The translations under genes and the position numbers were made by a program. The notes under the pieces are model-generated. The model saw nothing but the letters and a program-made list of their open reading frames with translations. It did not search any database and had not been told where the DNA came from. From Pseudooctadecabacter sp. (GTDB taxonomy: Bacteria > Pseudomonadota > Alphaproteobacteria > Rhodobacterales > Rhodobacteraceae), in contig JAHDFG010000038.1 in assembly GCA_020628265.1 (NCBI GenBank), forward strand, positions 1 through 11,944: a DNA stretch of 11,944 nt, read 5' to 3'. Positions within the stretch are counted from its first letter, which is position 1. The number at the start of each line of letters is the position of its first letter. This document shows positions 1 to 6,339 of this stretch, one piece after another.

Positions 1-380
1 AGATCACGATCGGGGGCCGGAATTTCGAAGTGGCCTGCCAGGAAGGCGAAGAGCAGTTCCTGTTGACGGCGGCTGCGATGCTGGACGTGGAGGCGTCCTC
101 GTTGAGCACGCAGATCGGGCGGATGCCCGAAAGCCGGATGCTGCTGATGGCCGGTCTGCTGTTGGCCGACCGCACGGCGGGTCTGGAAGACAAGGTGCGT
201 GAGGCCGAAGGGCGCATGGCACAATTGCAGGCCGAGCTGGAACGCGCGCAATCGGCGTCACCCGCTGCCGCTGAACCTGAGCGCATCGAAGTGCCTGTGA
301 TGCCAGAGGGTCTGACGGACCGTCTTGCTGCTTTGGCTGCAGATGCAGAGGCATTGGCGGATCAGGTGGAAAACACCTAG
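1..380 (+). CDS. zapA: Cell division protein ZapA (5' end cut off by the window)
   Basis: The open frame enters from the left edge (first whole codon at 3) and ends at a TAG at 378-380, giving 125 visible residues. The visible protein begins ITIGGRNFEVAC, a typical ZapA N-terminal strand-turn-strand, so only a few residues and the start codon are missing. A GTG exists at position 30, but using it would remove this conserved strand. The middle is an alpha-helical segment that includes LADRTAGLEDKVREAEG and runs into a coiled coil, followed by an Ala/Pro/Glu-rich tail and a last short helix. ZapA proteins are cytosolic; they bind FtsZ and bundle its protofilaments at the division site. In many proteobacteria the 6S RNA gene follows zapA, which matters for the gap downstream. 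Family assignment is from motif recall, not a search. Confidence 0.85.
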   Translation, partial: ITIGGRNFEVACQEGEEQFLLTAAAMLDVEASSLSTQIGRMPESRMLLMAGLLLADRTAGLEDKVREAEGRMAQLQAELERAQSASPAAAEPERIEVPVMPEGLTDRLAALAADAEALADQVENT

Positions 381-437
381 GGGGTGTGCTGGTGGTCGGG
401 ATTTCCCCACTAGGGTGAAACCGCCAATCGGGTGATG
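381..437 (+). ncRNA. Possible truncated 6S RNA (5' part), downstream of zapA
   Basis: Directly after the zapA stop lies a run resembling the 5' strand of alphaproteobacterial 6S RNA, with elements such as GGGTGTGCTGG, GTCGGG and ATTTCCCC. Position supports this, because ssrS commonly follows zapA. The stretch also folds locally: GGTGG pairs with CCGCC, and TTTCCCC pairs with GGG-T-GAAA around an ACTA loop. A full 6S RNA is about 150-190 nt, but the orphan gene begins within about 85 nt and I see no matching 3' half. If the resemblance is real, this is a remnant or an unusually arranged gene. The resemblance is from memory and could be chance. Confidence 0.25.
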
Positions 438-461
438 CTTTCCTTTCATTTGAAAGGAAAG
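438..461 (+). promoter_or_regulatory. Perfect 10-bp hairpin sequestering the ribosome binding site of the orphan gene
   Basis: The arms 438-447 (CTTTCCTTTC) and 452-461 (GAAAGGAAAG) are exact reverse complements around a 4-nt ATTT loop. The 3' arm is the Shine-Dalgarno sequence (AAGGA) for the ATG at 465, so folding of the mRNA would hide it. TTT follows, but the run is too short for a convincing terminator. A pairing this A/U-rich could melt with temperature or be opened by a ribosome or protein. The inverted repeat is seen directly; its regulatory role is inferred. Confidence 0.6.
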
Positions 462-464
462 TTT

Positions 465-2795
465 ATGAAATTTCGATTTAGGTTAATCAGTGAGAAGGCG
501 GGTCACGGTCCGCTTTCAAAGGTTCGCGTCCAATTGATCGGGCGCGCAAAAGGGGTCACTTTTGCAATGGCAGAGGTGGCCACCAACCCTTACGGCTACG
601 GCATCTTCTCGATCCGCGAGGATGTTGAGGCCGAAGTTTTCCTCAGGCTCACTCCGGACTTTGCAATCCAAGTGGATGATGTGCATCTGCATGCGCATTA
701 CGCGGCAGAATTTGCAGTACCGGAGGGTGTCGAAGCCGATGCCGTGGCCTGTCACACGCTGCCGTGGCACACGGATGATCTGAGCCTCGACGACATCAGC
801 GCTGTTCCAAGTGCCTTTCCCGATCTAGGGGACGGTGCCTTTGGTGAAGGGTATTGCGGGCGGATTTTGCCCAGTGACCGCGTGCCGGAGTTCACCCAGT
901 TGACGGAAGTCCGGCGCACCCTGGAAGACGGATTTTCCTGCAAGGAAAGTGAGTTGCACCTAGAAGGTGGAGAGGCCCTGACACATGAGGTGAAGCACAG
1001 TTTCTTGGGGCTGTCCCTTGGGCATCTGTTGAAATCCACCACGTTGATGCCGTGTGAGAAAGTCACGATCGCGGTGCGCGAATGGACCAACCGGACCCGC
1101 CAGACGCAGGAACAGTCTTCACAAAGCGGGCAAACCCAATCCCAGTTTCTAAATGACCGGCAATCGTTAAATGAATTGGTTCAACAATCCGCATCGGAAT
1201 TCTCGGTGGGATTGAAGGTAGGAGCGAAGGCGACTGTCAAAAAGATCGATGTCGCCGTCGGGTTGGGGGCAGGTTATTCGACAAGTCAGGCCGATGCTTC
1301 CATCAGGCAAGACCTCAGCCGGACGATGCGCGCTACTGCAAGCGCCTATCGCAATGAAAGGCGCGTCGGGTTGGCGGAGGTCAATCAGGCCTACGCGCAG
1401 GAGGATGTCGTTCGGACATTTTGCAACAACAACCACTGTCGCACGCTGAACGTCTTCTGGCGGCAGGTGTATGAGAACTACAAGTCCGAAATCCGCCACC
1501 TGGGTACACGCAAGGTGGTGTTTTGGCCGCAATCAATCGAGGATTTCACCCCCGAAAAGATCGCCTGCAAACGCTATCTGCTGGAAGGCAACCTGCTTGA
1601 TCCGAGGCTTGAAGCCTGTTGGGACGGCTTTGCCCGTCATCAAGTGGCGCCGAAGCCTGAAACGGTTGAGGCTGACGGACCTCGTCGAGGCGGGGATAGC
1701 ACCGGTCTTTTGAAAAAGCTGGACATGTGGATTGCCATCGGCGGGAACGGTTTTGCCGAAGGGAATGCATTTTCTGTCACTTTGAAAATGAAGGACGGTT
1801 CAACCCAGAAAGCCTTCGTTGAACGCGACTCTCGCTGGAAGAAAAACGAGCAATATAGCGAGGTTGTCGAGTTCGATAGTAGCTTTGACCCCACCGAGAT
1901 TGCCCAAATTATCGTCTCGAACGAGTCAACGGGCGTGCAGGGCGGCGCGGTCGAAGTGAATACAATCGAGTTCAGCTTTCTGGAGGAAGGGAAGCAAACG
2001 CTTTACTCCGGCCCCGTACGTGATCGGAAAATCCGGAAAGGCGGGAGCGAGGCTTTCGACGTCTCTTACATGCGTTCGGATGAGACACCGGACGCCCCTG
2101 TGGCTCCACCGGTCATCGACGATCAGGCTGAAAAAGATGCGGCCTGCGCGACGCGGCTGGAGCATCATATCCAATGCAACGCCCATTACTACAGTCAGCT
2201 GCTTTGGCTGGGGGTCGACGTCGAAGAACGCCGTTGCATGTTCGAAAAGATCCTGTGCGAGGGGCGGCCTTTGACCGACTTTATCGATCCTGTGCCCTTG
2301 GGGTTGTGGGGGTGCAATCTGGTCTTCGCACGGGCGGATATCCCGTTTGAGCCAGTGGAGGATGCGCCGGTGACAGAAGACCTGATTACGCTACCCACCA
2401 ACGGGGTCTTTGCAGATGCGGCCCTTGGCCAATGCGGCACATGCGAGCCGATCGAGGAGGGTGTTTTCCGCGACTACACGGCGGGCCATTGCGGGTGCAG
2501 CGGCGCAGACACCCTGCCTGCGCCGTCCAGTCCTGAAGGGATCAGCACGGGGATCATCGCGACGGGGGACGCACTGACGGACCTCTTGGATAATTTGCCT
2601 GCGGCGGGAACGCAGACCAGCGTCCTTGCCGCAGCGCTGCAAGCCTTGGCCACTCAAAACGCCGCACTTTTGAAGGCGCTTTTGGAAGGGATCAAGCTGG
2701 AGTCGCCAAAACCCGAAGAAGGGAAGACGACGAAGACAACCAAGCCGTCAGGGCCGCCGCGCCAACCTCAGCCAGGTGAGCCTGGCGGGAAATAG
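465..2795 (+). CDS. Large orphan protein (776 aa), unknown function, possible metal-binding Cys cluster
   Basis: I do not recognise a named family. The start is placed at ATG 465 because GAAAGGAAAG lies a few bases upstream; GTG 432 and ATG 435 are in frame but lack such a site. There is no signal peptide or clear membrane helix, so a cytosolic protein or one exported by a dedicated machine is likely. Visible regions: a beta-rich N-terminus; LGLSLGHLL followed by a PCEKVTIAVREWT strand; a Gln/Ser-rich linker (213-227); a Gly-rich alternating segment (245-276); CNNNHC (320-325) leading into an amphipathic helix; a beta-sandwich-like part (about 415-515); a Cys-rich part from 561; LPTNGVFADAALGQCGTC (643-660) and CGC (676-678); a helical Ala/Leu segment (about 696-743); and a Lys/Pro tail. 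The LPTxGVF and NNHC motifs recall large uncharacterised bacterial proteins, from memory only. The gene is less G+C-rich than its neighbours by eye, which suggests acquisition. Confidence 0.85.
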   Translation: MKFRFRLISEKAGHGPLSKVRVQLIGRAKGVTFAMAEVATNPYGYGIFSIREDVEAEVFLRLTPDFAIQVDDVHLHAHYAAEFAVPEGVEADAVACHTLPWHTDDLSLDDISAVPSAFPDLGDGAFGEGYCGRILPSDRVPEFTQLTEVRRTLEDGFSCKESELHLEGGEALTHEVKHSFLGLSLGHLLKSTTLMPCEKVTIAVREWTNRTRQTQEQSSQSGQTQSQFLNDRQSLNELVQQSASEFSVGLKVGAKATVKKIDVAVGLGAGYSTSQADASIRQDLSRTMRATASAYRNERRVGLAEVNQAYAQEDVVRTFCNNNHCRTLNVFWRQVYENYKSEIRHLGTRKVVFWPQSIEDFTPEKIACKRYLLEGNLLDPRLEACWDGFARHQVAPKPETVEADGPRRGGDSTGLLKKLDMWIAIGGNGFAEGNAFSVTLKMKDGSTQKAFVERDSRWKKNEQYSEVVEFDSSFDPTEIAQIIVSNESTGVQGGAVEVNTIEFSFLEEGKQTLYSGPVRDRKIRKGGSEAFDVSYMRSDETPDAPVAPPVIDDQAEKDAACATRLEHHIQCNAHYYSQLLWLGVDVEERRCMFEKILCEGRPLTDFIDPVPLGLWGCNLVFARADIPFEPVEDAPVTEDLITLPTNGVFADAALGQCGTCEPIEEGVFRDYTAGHCGCSGADTLPAPSSPEGISTGIIATGDALTDLLDNLPAAGTQTSVLAAALQALATQNAALLKALLEGIKLESPKPEEGKTTKTTKPSGPPRQPQPGEPGGK

Positions 2796-2809
2796 TAGGG
2801 CTTGATTGC

Positions 2810-2844
2810 AAAAGGCCCGCGCGATGTTTCATATTGCGCGGGCC
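2810..2844 (-). terminator. Rho-independent terminator after grxD
   Basis: Arms 2814-2822 and 2836-2844 (GGCCCGCGC / GCGCGGGCC) are a perfect 9-bp inverted repeat, extendable inward by A-U and G-U pairs. Read on the minus strand, the stem is followed by TTTTGC, which fits termination of the grxD transcript about 20 nt past its stop codon. The convergent orphan gene ends 15 nt away on the other side. On the plus strand the stem is followed by AATTGTGG, so it would end that transcript only weakly. Confidence 0.8.
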
Positions 2845-2864
2845 AATTGTGGAATTCGCAGCTG

Positions 2865-3224
2865 TTACGCGTTGGCTTCGCGGATCTTGTCGGCGGCGTC
2901 TTTGTCGAAGGTCACGCCGTTTTCTTCCAGCAGCGTGTCCAATTCGCCGGACAGCGTCATTTCGGTGATGATGTCACAGCCGCCGATGAATTCGCCCTTC
3001 ACGTAAAGCTGCGGGATCGTCGGCCAGTCTGAGAAATCCTTGATCCCCTGACGGATATTCTCATCCGCCAACACGTTGACGTCTTCGAATTCGACGCCCA
3101 TGAAATTCAACACGCCGGCCACGCGGGAGGAGAACCCACACTGGGGCATGGACTTGGTGCCCTTCATAAAGAGCACGACGTCGTTGGCGGTGATGGTGTC
3201 TTTGATTTGGGCTTCTGCGGTCAT
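2865..3224 (-). CDS. grxD: Monothiol glutaredoxin, CGFS type (Grx4/GrxD family)
   Basis: This is a 119-residue cytosolic protein of normal length for single-domain CGFS glutaredoxins. The active-site CGFS is at residues 29-32, preceded by FMKGTKSMPQ, a hallmark of the family. The glutathione-binding WPTIPQLYV and the later GGCDI loop are both present. In the family, the CGFS Cys and glutathione coordinate a bridging [2Fe-2S] cluster, alone or in a heterodimer with BolA, for cluster transfer and iron sensing. A bolA gene lies three genes upstream in the same direction, which fits that partnership. The ATG has AGGA about 8 nt upstream. The gene follows the 116-aa membrane protein gene after 55 nt and is closed by a terminator, so it is probably the last gene of the block. 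Confidence 0.95.
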   Translation of the reverse strand: MTAEAQIKDTITANDVVLFMKGTKSMPQCGFSSRVAGVLNFMGVEFEDVNVLADENIRQGIKDFSDWPTIPQLYVKGEFIGGCDIITEMTLSGELDTLLEENGVTFDKDAADKIREANA

Positions 3225-3279
3225 CGGTTCGTCCTGTCTGATGTTTGGCCTCAGATATGAGGGCGCGGCACGCGGATGT

Positions 3280-3630
3280 CTAGGGGGCCTTGTTTTTGTT
3301 GTCGTCGGCGCGTCTGGCCTTGGCGGGCATCATGGCGCGTGCTTGATGCTGTGGGTCGCTGCTGACACGGTATGGGCGGGAGGCATCGAAATTGCCCGGG
3401 CCGAAGACGTGCCGCTCGCCCGCGTGAAGGATTATGTCATCGTCAGAGGCGGTGCTGCCGCGCTTGGGCAGGAGGCCTGCGTGTTTGCGGCGTTCATGAC
3501 GGATCAGGCCCCAGATGAACAAGCCAAGGAGGGCAATAGCGATGAAGGGCAGCGCGAACTGGATTTCTTCTGTGGTGACGCAGCTTAGCAGGGCAGGATC
3601 GCAGCCTGTCTCGGTGACGATTTCTTCCAA
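3280..3630 (-). CDS. Hypothetical 116-aa single-helix membrane protein (TTG start)
   Basis: I do not recognise a family. The frame opens with TTG at 3630, three bases after the stop of the 62-aa gene upstream, and no in-frame ATG would keep the hydrophobic segment. The Shine-Dalgarno is poor, so translation may be coupled to the gene before. The N-terminal 22 residues hold two Cys (10 and 17) and are acidic. Residues about 25-43 form one transmembrane helix, followed by basic RHERRKH, which predicts the N-terminus outside and a soluble basic C-terminal tail of about 70 residues inside. The tail is of low complexity and likely disordered. Its place between bolA and grxD suggests co-expression with the Fe-S factors, but nothing in the sequence shows a direct link. 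The reading frame is likely real; the exact start is less sure. Confidence 0.65.
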   Translation of the reverse strand: MEEIVTETGCDPALLSCVTTEEIQFALPFIAIALLGLFIWGLIRHERRKHAGLLPKRGSTASDDDIILHAGERHVFGPGNFDASRPYRVSSDPQHQARAMMPAKARRADDNKNKAP

Positions 3631-3633
3631 GGT

Positions 3634-3822
3634 TTACCGCTTGAGCCGGCTTAAGGTCCGGTGCAGGCCCTTGAGATCGGTTTCTTCCATGCCCAGCTTT
3701 CGCAGGTCTTGGGGGCGGGGGCGCATGTGGCTGAGGGGGCGGCGGTAGCGGCTGGCGAGCCAGTCATCCGCGAGGATGCCCATCACCAGCACAAGGCCGC
3801 CTATGGTCAGCCAGCCCAACAT
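3634..3822 (-). CDS. Hypothetical 62-aa membrane-anchored small protein
   Basis: This short frame begins at an ATG that shares its A with the TAA stop of bolA (TAATG), an arrangement typical of translational coupling. Residues about 2-18 (LGWLTIGGLVLVMGILA) form one hydrophobic helix. A basic, Arg-rich tail follows (SRYRRPLSH, RPRPQDLRKLG) and ends in a short charged helix (GLHRTLSRLKR). The charge pattern predicts a cytosolic C-terminus. The next gene starts 3 nt after its stop. No family is recognised. The tight packing between bolA and another one-helix protein supports a real gene despite its size. The tail could bind a soluble partner or acidic lipids, but this is speculation. Confidence 0.65.
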   Translation of the reverse strand: MLGWLTIGGLVLVMGILADDWLASRYRRPLSHMRPRPQDLRKLGMEETDLKGLHRTLSRLKR

Positions 3823-4058
3823 TATTCAGGCGCTTTGGTGGTCAACGCCAGCGCGTGCAATTCCCCGTTGGAGCCATCCATTTTGCCTTTGAGCGCGGCA
3901 TAGACCATGCGCTGCTGTTGCACGCGGTTCTTGCCCTTAAAGCTGGCGTCGGTGACGGAGGCCGCGAAATGGGCGCCGTCATCGCCTTGCACTTCGATCT
4001 GAGCTTCGGGGAAGCTTTCACGCAGCAGCTGTTCAATCTCGGGGGCAGTGATGGGCAT
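3822..4058 (-). CDS. bolA: BolA family protein
   Basis: This 78-residue protein has the typical size of a small BolA. The fold signature is visible: an N-terminal helix (EIEQLLRESFPEAQIEVQ), a GDDGAHF strand-turn, then GKNRVQQQRMVYAALKGKM and the closing strand LHALALTTKAP. The conserved His in the last strand (LHAL) is a known ligand of the [2Fe-2S] cluster bridged with monothiol glutaredoxins. No Cys is present in the protein, which points to a His-ligand BolA-Grx complex. The ATG has GGAG 5 nt upstream. The gene sits 69 nt after purL, with a 22-bp palindrome in the gap, and overlaps the next gene by one base. GrxD is encoded three genes on. It acts in the cytosol in Fe-S cluster handling and iron-dependent regulation. 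Confidence 0.92.
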   Translation of the reverse strand: MPITAPEIEQLLRESFPEAQIEVQGDDGAHFAASVTDASFKGKNRVQQQRMVYAALKGKMDGSNGELHALALTTKAPE

Positions 4059-4099
4059 GACGACTCCGTATCTGATGAGACAAATGTAGGGAGGGGCGG

Positions 4100-4121
4100 A
4101 TCAAATTTCTAGAAATTTGAT
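4100..4121. repeat. Perfect 22-bp palindrome between purL and bolA
   Basis: The 11-base half ATCAAATTTCT is followed exactly by its reverse complement, ending at 4121, seven bases after the purL stop codon. As RNA it would form a 9-bp stem with a CTAG loop. It is strikingly A/T-rich inside G/C-rich surroundings. No T run follows on either strand, so it is not a standard terminator. It could be a weak stem that shapes the purL 3' end, an RNA-processing site, or a protein-binding operator for expression of bolA onward. Confidence 0.7.
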
Positions 4122-4127
4122 GGCCCT

Positions 4128-6287
4128 TTACGCAAAGGTGTCGCCAAAGGTGCCCCGATAGATCGCCGCCAGATCGGACAGGGGAGCTGTGGCCCCGCCC
4201 ATCGTCACGTCCGCACCGCCGAACTTGCCAACGGTCTGGATCGGCACGCCGGCCTCACCTGCAGCCAGCATCAGTGCTTCGGCCTTGTCGAAGTTGCAGG
4301 CGACCAGATAGCGGGCCTGATCTTCGCCAAAGAGGGTGGGCGTGTCTGCGGCGTCCAGCGTCACACCGGTTTCCGCAGCTTCGGCCATCTCGAACGCGGC
4401 CAATGCAAGGCCACCGTCGGAAAGGTCGGTGCAGGCGTCGATCCACTGGCGGTTTGTGCGGATAAAGTCGCCGTTGCGTTTCTCGGCGTCGAGGTCCACC
4501 GCAGGCGCGTCGCCTTCTTCGCGGTTGAAGACTTCGGCCAGAAGAGCGGATTGGCCAAGGTGGCCCGTGGTCTCACCGATCAGAAGGGCGACGTGGCCTT
4601 CTCGGGCGGTCCCGAGGATCATCTCGTCTTCGGATTTCAAAAGCCCGACTGCGCCGATTGTCGGCGTGGGAAGGATGCCTTGGCCGTCGGTTTCATTATA
4701 GAGGGACACGTTGCCCGACACGATGGGCATGTCGAGGGCGGCCACGGCTTCGCCGATGCCTTTGATCGCGCCCACGAATTGGCCCATGATTTCAGGCTTT
4801 TCGGGGTTTCCGAAGTTCATGTTGTCGGTCGTAGCAAGGGGGGTTGCGCCCACGGCGGTCAGGTTGCGGTAAGCCTCGGCCACGGCCTGTTTGCCACCCT
4901 CGGTGGGGTTGGCTTTGACGTAGCGGGGCGTGACATCGGACGTGAAGGCCACGGCCTTGCCGGTGCCATGCACGCGGACGATGCCAGCACCTTGACCCGG
5001 CTGGCGGATCGTGTCGGCCATGACCTGGCTGTCGTATTGTTCGTAGACCCATTGCTTGGCCGCGTAGTTGGGGGAGGCAAGGAGCGCCTTCAGCCCGTCA
5101 ATGGGGTCGATGTTGGGCACATCGGCCAGTTCTTCGGCGGGCGGCGTTTCGACCCATGGGCGGTCGTATTCCGGCGCGGATCCGGACAGCGTGGCGAGCG
5201 GCAGGTCAGCCTTTACTTCGCCATTGTGCAGGATCAGGAAGCGGTCTTCGGGGATGGTTTCGCCAACGATGGCAAAGTCGAGGTCCCACTTTTCGAAAAC
5301 GGCGCGGGCTTCGGCCTCAAGTTCTGGCTTCAGGACCATGAGCATGCGTTCCTGAGACTCAGACAACATCATCTCGTACGCAGTCATGTTGTCTTCGCGC
5401 TGGGGCACGTTTTCGAGGTTCAGCTTCACGCCCAAGCCGCCTTTGTCGCCCATTTCGACGGCGGAGCAGGTGAGGCCAGCAGCACCCATGTCCTGAATGG
5501 AGATCACGGCACCGGTGGCCATGAGTTCCAGCGTGGCTTCCATCAGACGTTTCTCGGTGAAGGGGTCACCGACCTGAACCGTGGGGCGTTTGTCTTCGAT
5601 GCTGTCGTCAAATTCAGCGGAGGCCATGGTCGCACCGCCAACGCCGTCGCGGCCCGTTTTGGCGCCAAGGTATACGACAGGCATGCCCACGCCGGAGGCG
5701 GCGGAGTAGAAGATCTTGTCCGTGTCAGCCAGACCAGCGGCAAAGGCGTTCACAAGGCAGTTGCCGTTATAGGCGGGATGGAAGCGGACTTCGCCGCCCA
5801 CGGTTGGCACGCCAAAGCAGTTGCCATAGCCGCCCACGCCTTCGACCACGCCGTGGACCAACTGGCGGGTTTTGTGGTGGGCCGGTTCGCCGAAGGACAG
5901 GGAGTTCATGGCCGCGATGGGGCGTGCGCCCATGGTGAACACGTCACGCAGGATGCCGCCCACGCCGGTGGCCGCGCCCTGATAGGGTTCGATGTAGGAG
6001 GGGTGGTTGTGGCTTTCCATCTTGAAGACGATGCACTGGCCGTCGCCGATGTCGACGATGCCCGCGTTCTCGCCCGGGCCGCAGATCACTTGCGGGCCTT
6101 CTGTGGGCAGGGTGCGCAGCCACTTTTTGGAGGACTTGTAGGAACAATGCTCGTTCCACATGGCCGAGAAGATGCCCAGCTCCGTGAAAGTCGGCTCGCG
6201 TCCGATGATCTCAAGAATACGGTCGTATTCGTCAGGCTTGAGCCCGTGGGCTTCGATCAGGTCGGGCGTGATGGCCGGCTCTTGCAT
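4128..6287 (-). CDS. purL: Phosphoribosylformylglycinamidine synthase subunit PurL
   Basis: This is a 719-residue small-type PurL, which makes FGAM from FGAR, ATP and ammonia (step four of de novo purine synthesis) in a complex with PurQ and PurS. Neither partner is encoded in this window. I place the start at 6287 (MQEPAITPDL) because AAGGGGGAC precedes it at good spacing; an ATG 18 nt earlier lacks this site. Visible motifs: FTELGIFSAMWNEHCSYKSS at 33-52, where His47 matches the catalytic His of Thermotoga PurL; ICGPGENAG; the metal/ATP segment ESHNHPSYIEPYQGAATGVGG; GDPFTEKRLMEA; and DMGAAGLTCSAVEMGDKGG. The C-terminal half repeats the AIRS-like fold with VSGNVSLYNET and DLSDGGLALA. Length is normal and I see no damage. 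The methyltransferase stop lies only 52 nt upstream, so purL is either read through from upstream genes or has a promoter inside that gene. Confidence 0.97.
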   Translation of the reverse strand: MQEPAITPDLIEAHGLKPDEYDRILEIIGREPTFTELGIFSAMWNEHCSYKSSKKWLRTLPTEGPQVICGPGENAGIVDIGDGQCIVFKMESHNHPSYIEPYQGAATGVGGILRDVFTMGARPIAAMNSLSFGEPAHHKTRQLVHGVVEGVGGYGNCFGVPTVGGEVRFHPAYNGNCLVNAFAAGLADTDKIFYSAASGVGMPVVYLGAKTGRDGVGGATMASAEFDDSIEDKRPTVQVGDPFTEKRLMEATLELMATGAVISIQDMGAAGLTCSAVEMGDKGGLGVKLNLENVPQREDNMTAYEMMLSESQERMLMVLKPELEAEARAVFEKWDLDFAIVGETIPEDRFLILHNGEVKADLPLATLSGSAPEYDRPWVETPPAEELADVPNIDPIDGLKALLASPNYAAKQWVYEQYDSQVMADTIRQPGQGAGIVRVHGTGKAVAFTSDVTPRYVKANPTEGGKQAVAEAYRNLTAVGATPLATTDNMNFGNPEKPEIMGQFVGAIKGIGEAVAALDMPIVSGNVSLYNETDGQGILPTPTIGAVGLLKSEDEMILGTAREGHVALLIGETTGHLGQSALLAEVFNREEGDAPAVDLDAEKRNGDFIRTNRQWIDACTDLSDGGLALAAFEMAEAAETGVTLDAADTPTLFGEDQARYLVACNFDKAEALMLAAGEAGVPIQTVGKFGGADVTMGGATAPLSDLAAIYRGTFGDTFA

Positions 6288-6339
6288 GTGCGTCCCCCTT
6301 AGCAAGTTGGGGGTGCTTTACGGCAAGGAAGGCTGGGGT

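Noticed and set aside
432..464. Upstream in-frame GTG (432) and ATG (435) as start of the orphan gene
   Set aside because: Neither has a Shine-Dalgarno sequence, and the added residues would be encoded by the hairpin that holds the good ribosome binding site of ATG 465.
438..464. The 438-461 hairpin as a terminator for zapA
   Set aside because: The stem is A/T-rich and only three T residues follow. The 3' arm is better explained as a hidden ribosome binding site, although partial attenuation cannot be excluded.
2802..3032. Short plus-strand frames around 2802-3032
   Set aside because: They run through the terminator and then antisense to grxD, with no coding signal.
3076..3588. 170-residue frame on the plus strand across grxD and the 116-aa gene
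   Set aside because: It overlaps the 5' part of grxD, the gap and most of the 116-aa gene on the opposite strand. No ribosome binding site or family features are seen.
4551..6302. 583-residue open frame on the plus strand opposite purL
   Set aside because: It is exactly antisense to the strongly supported purL. Its protein is Gly/His/Ala/Val-rich, as expected from the complement of a G/C-biased gene, and it shows no domain.
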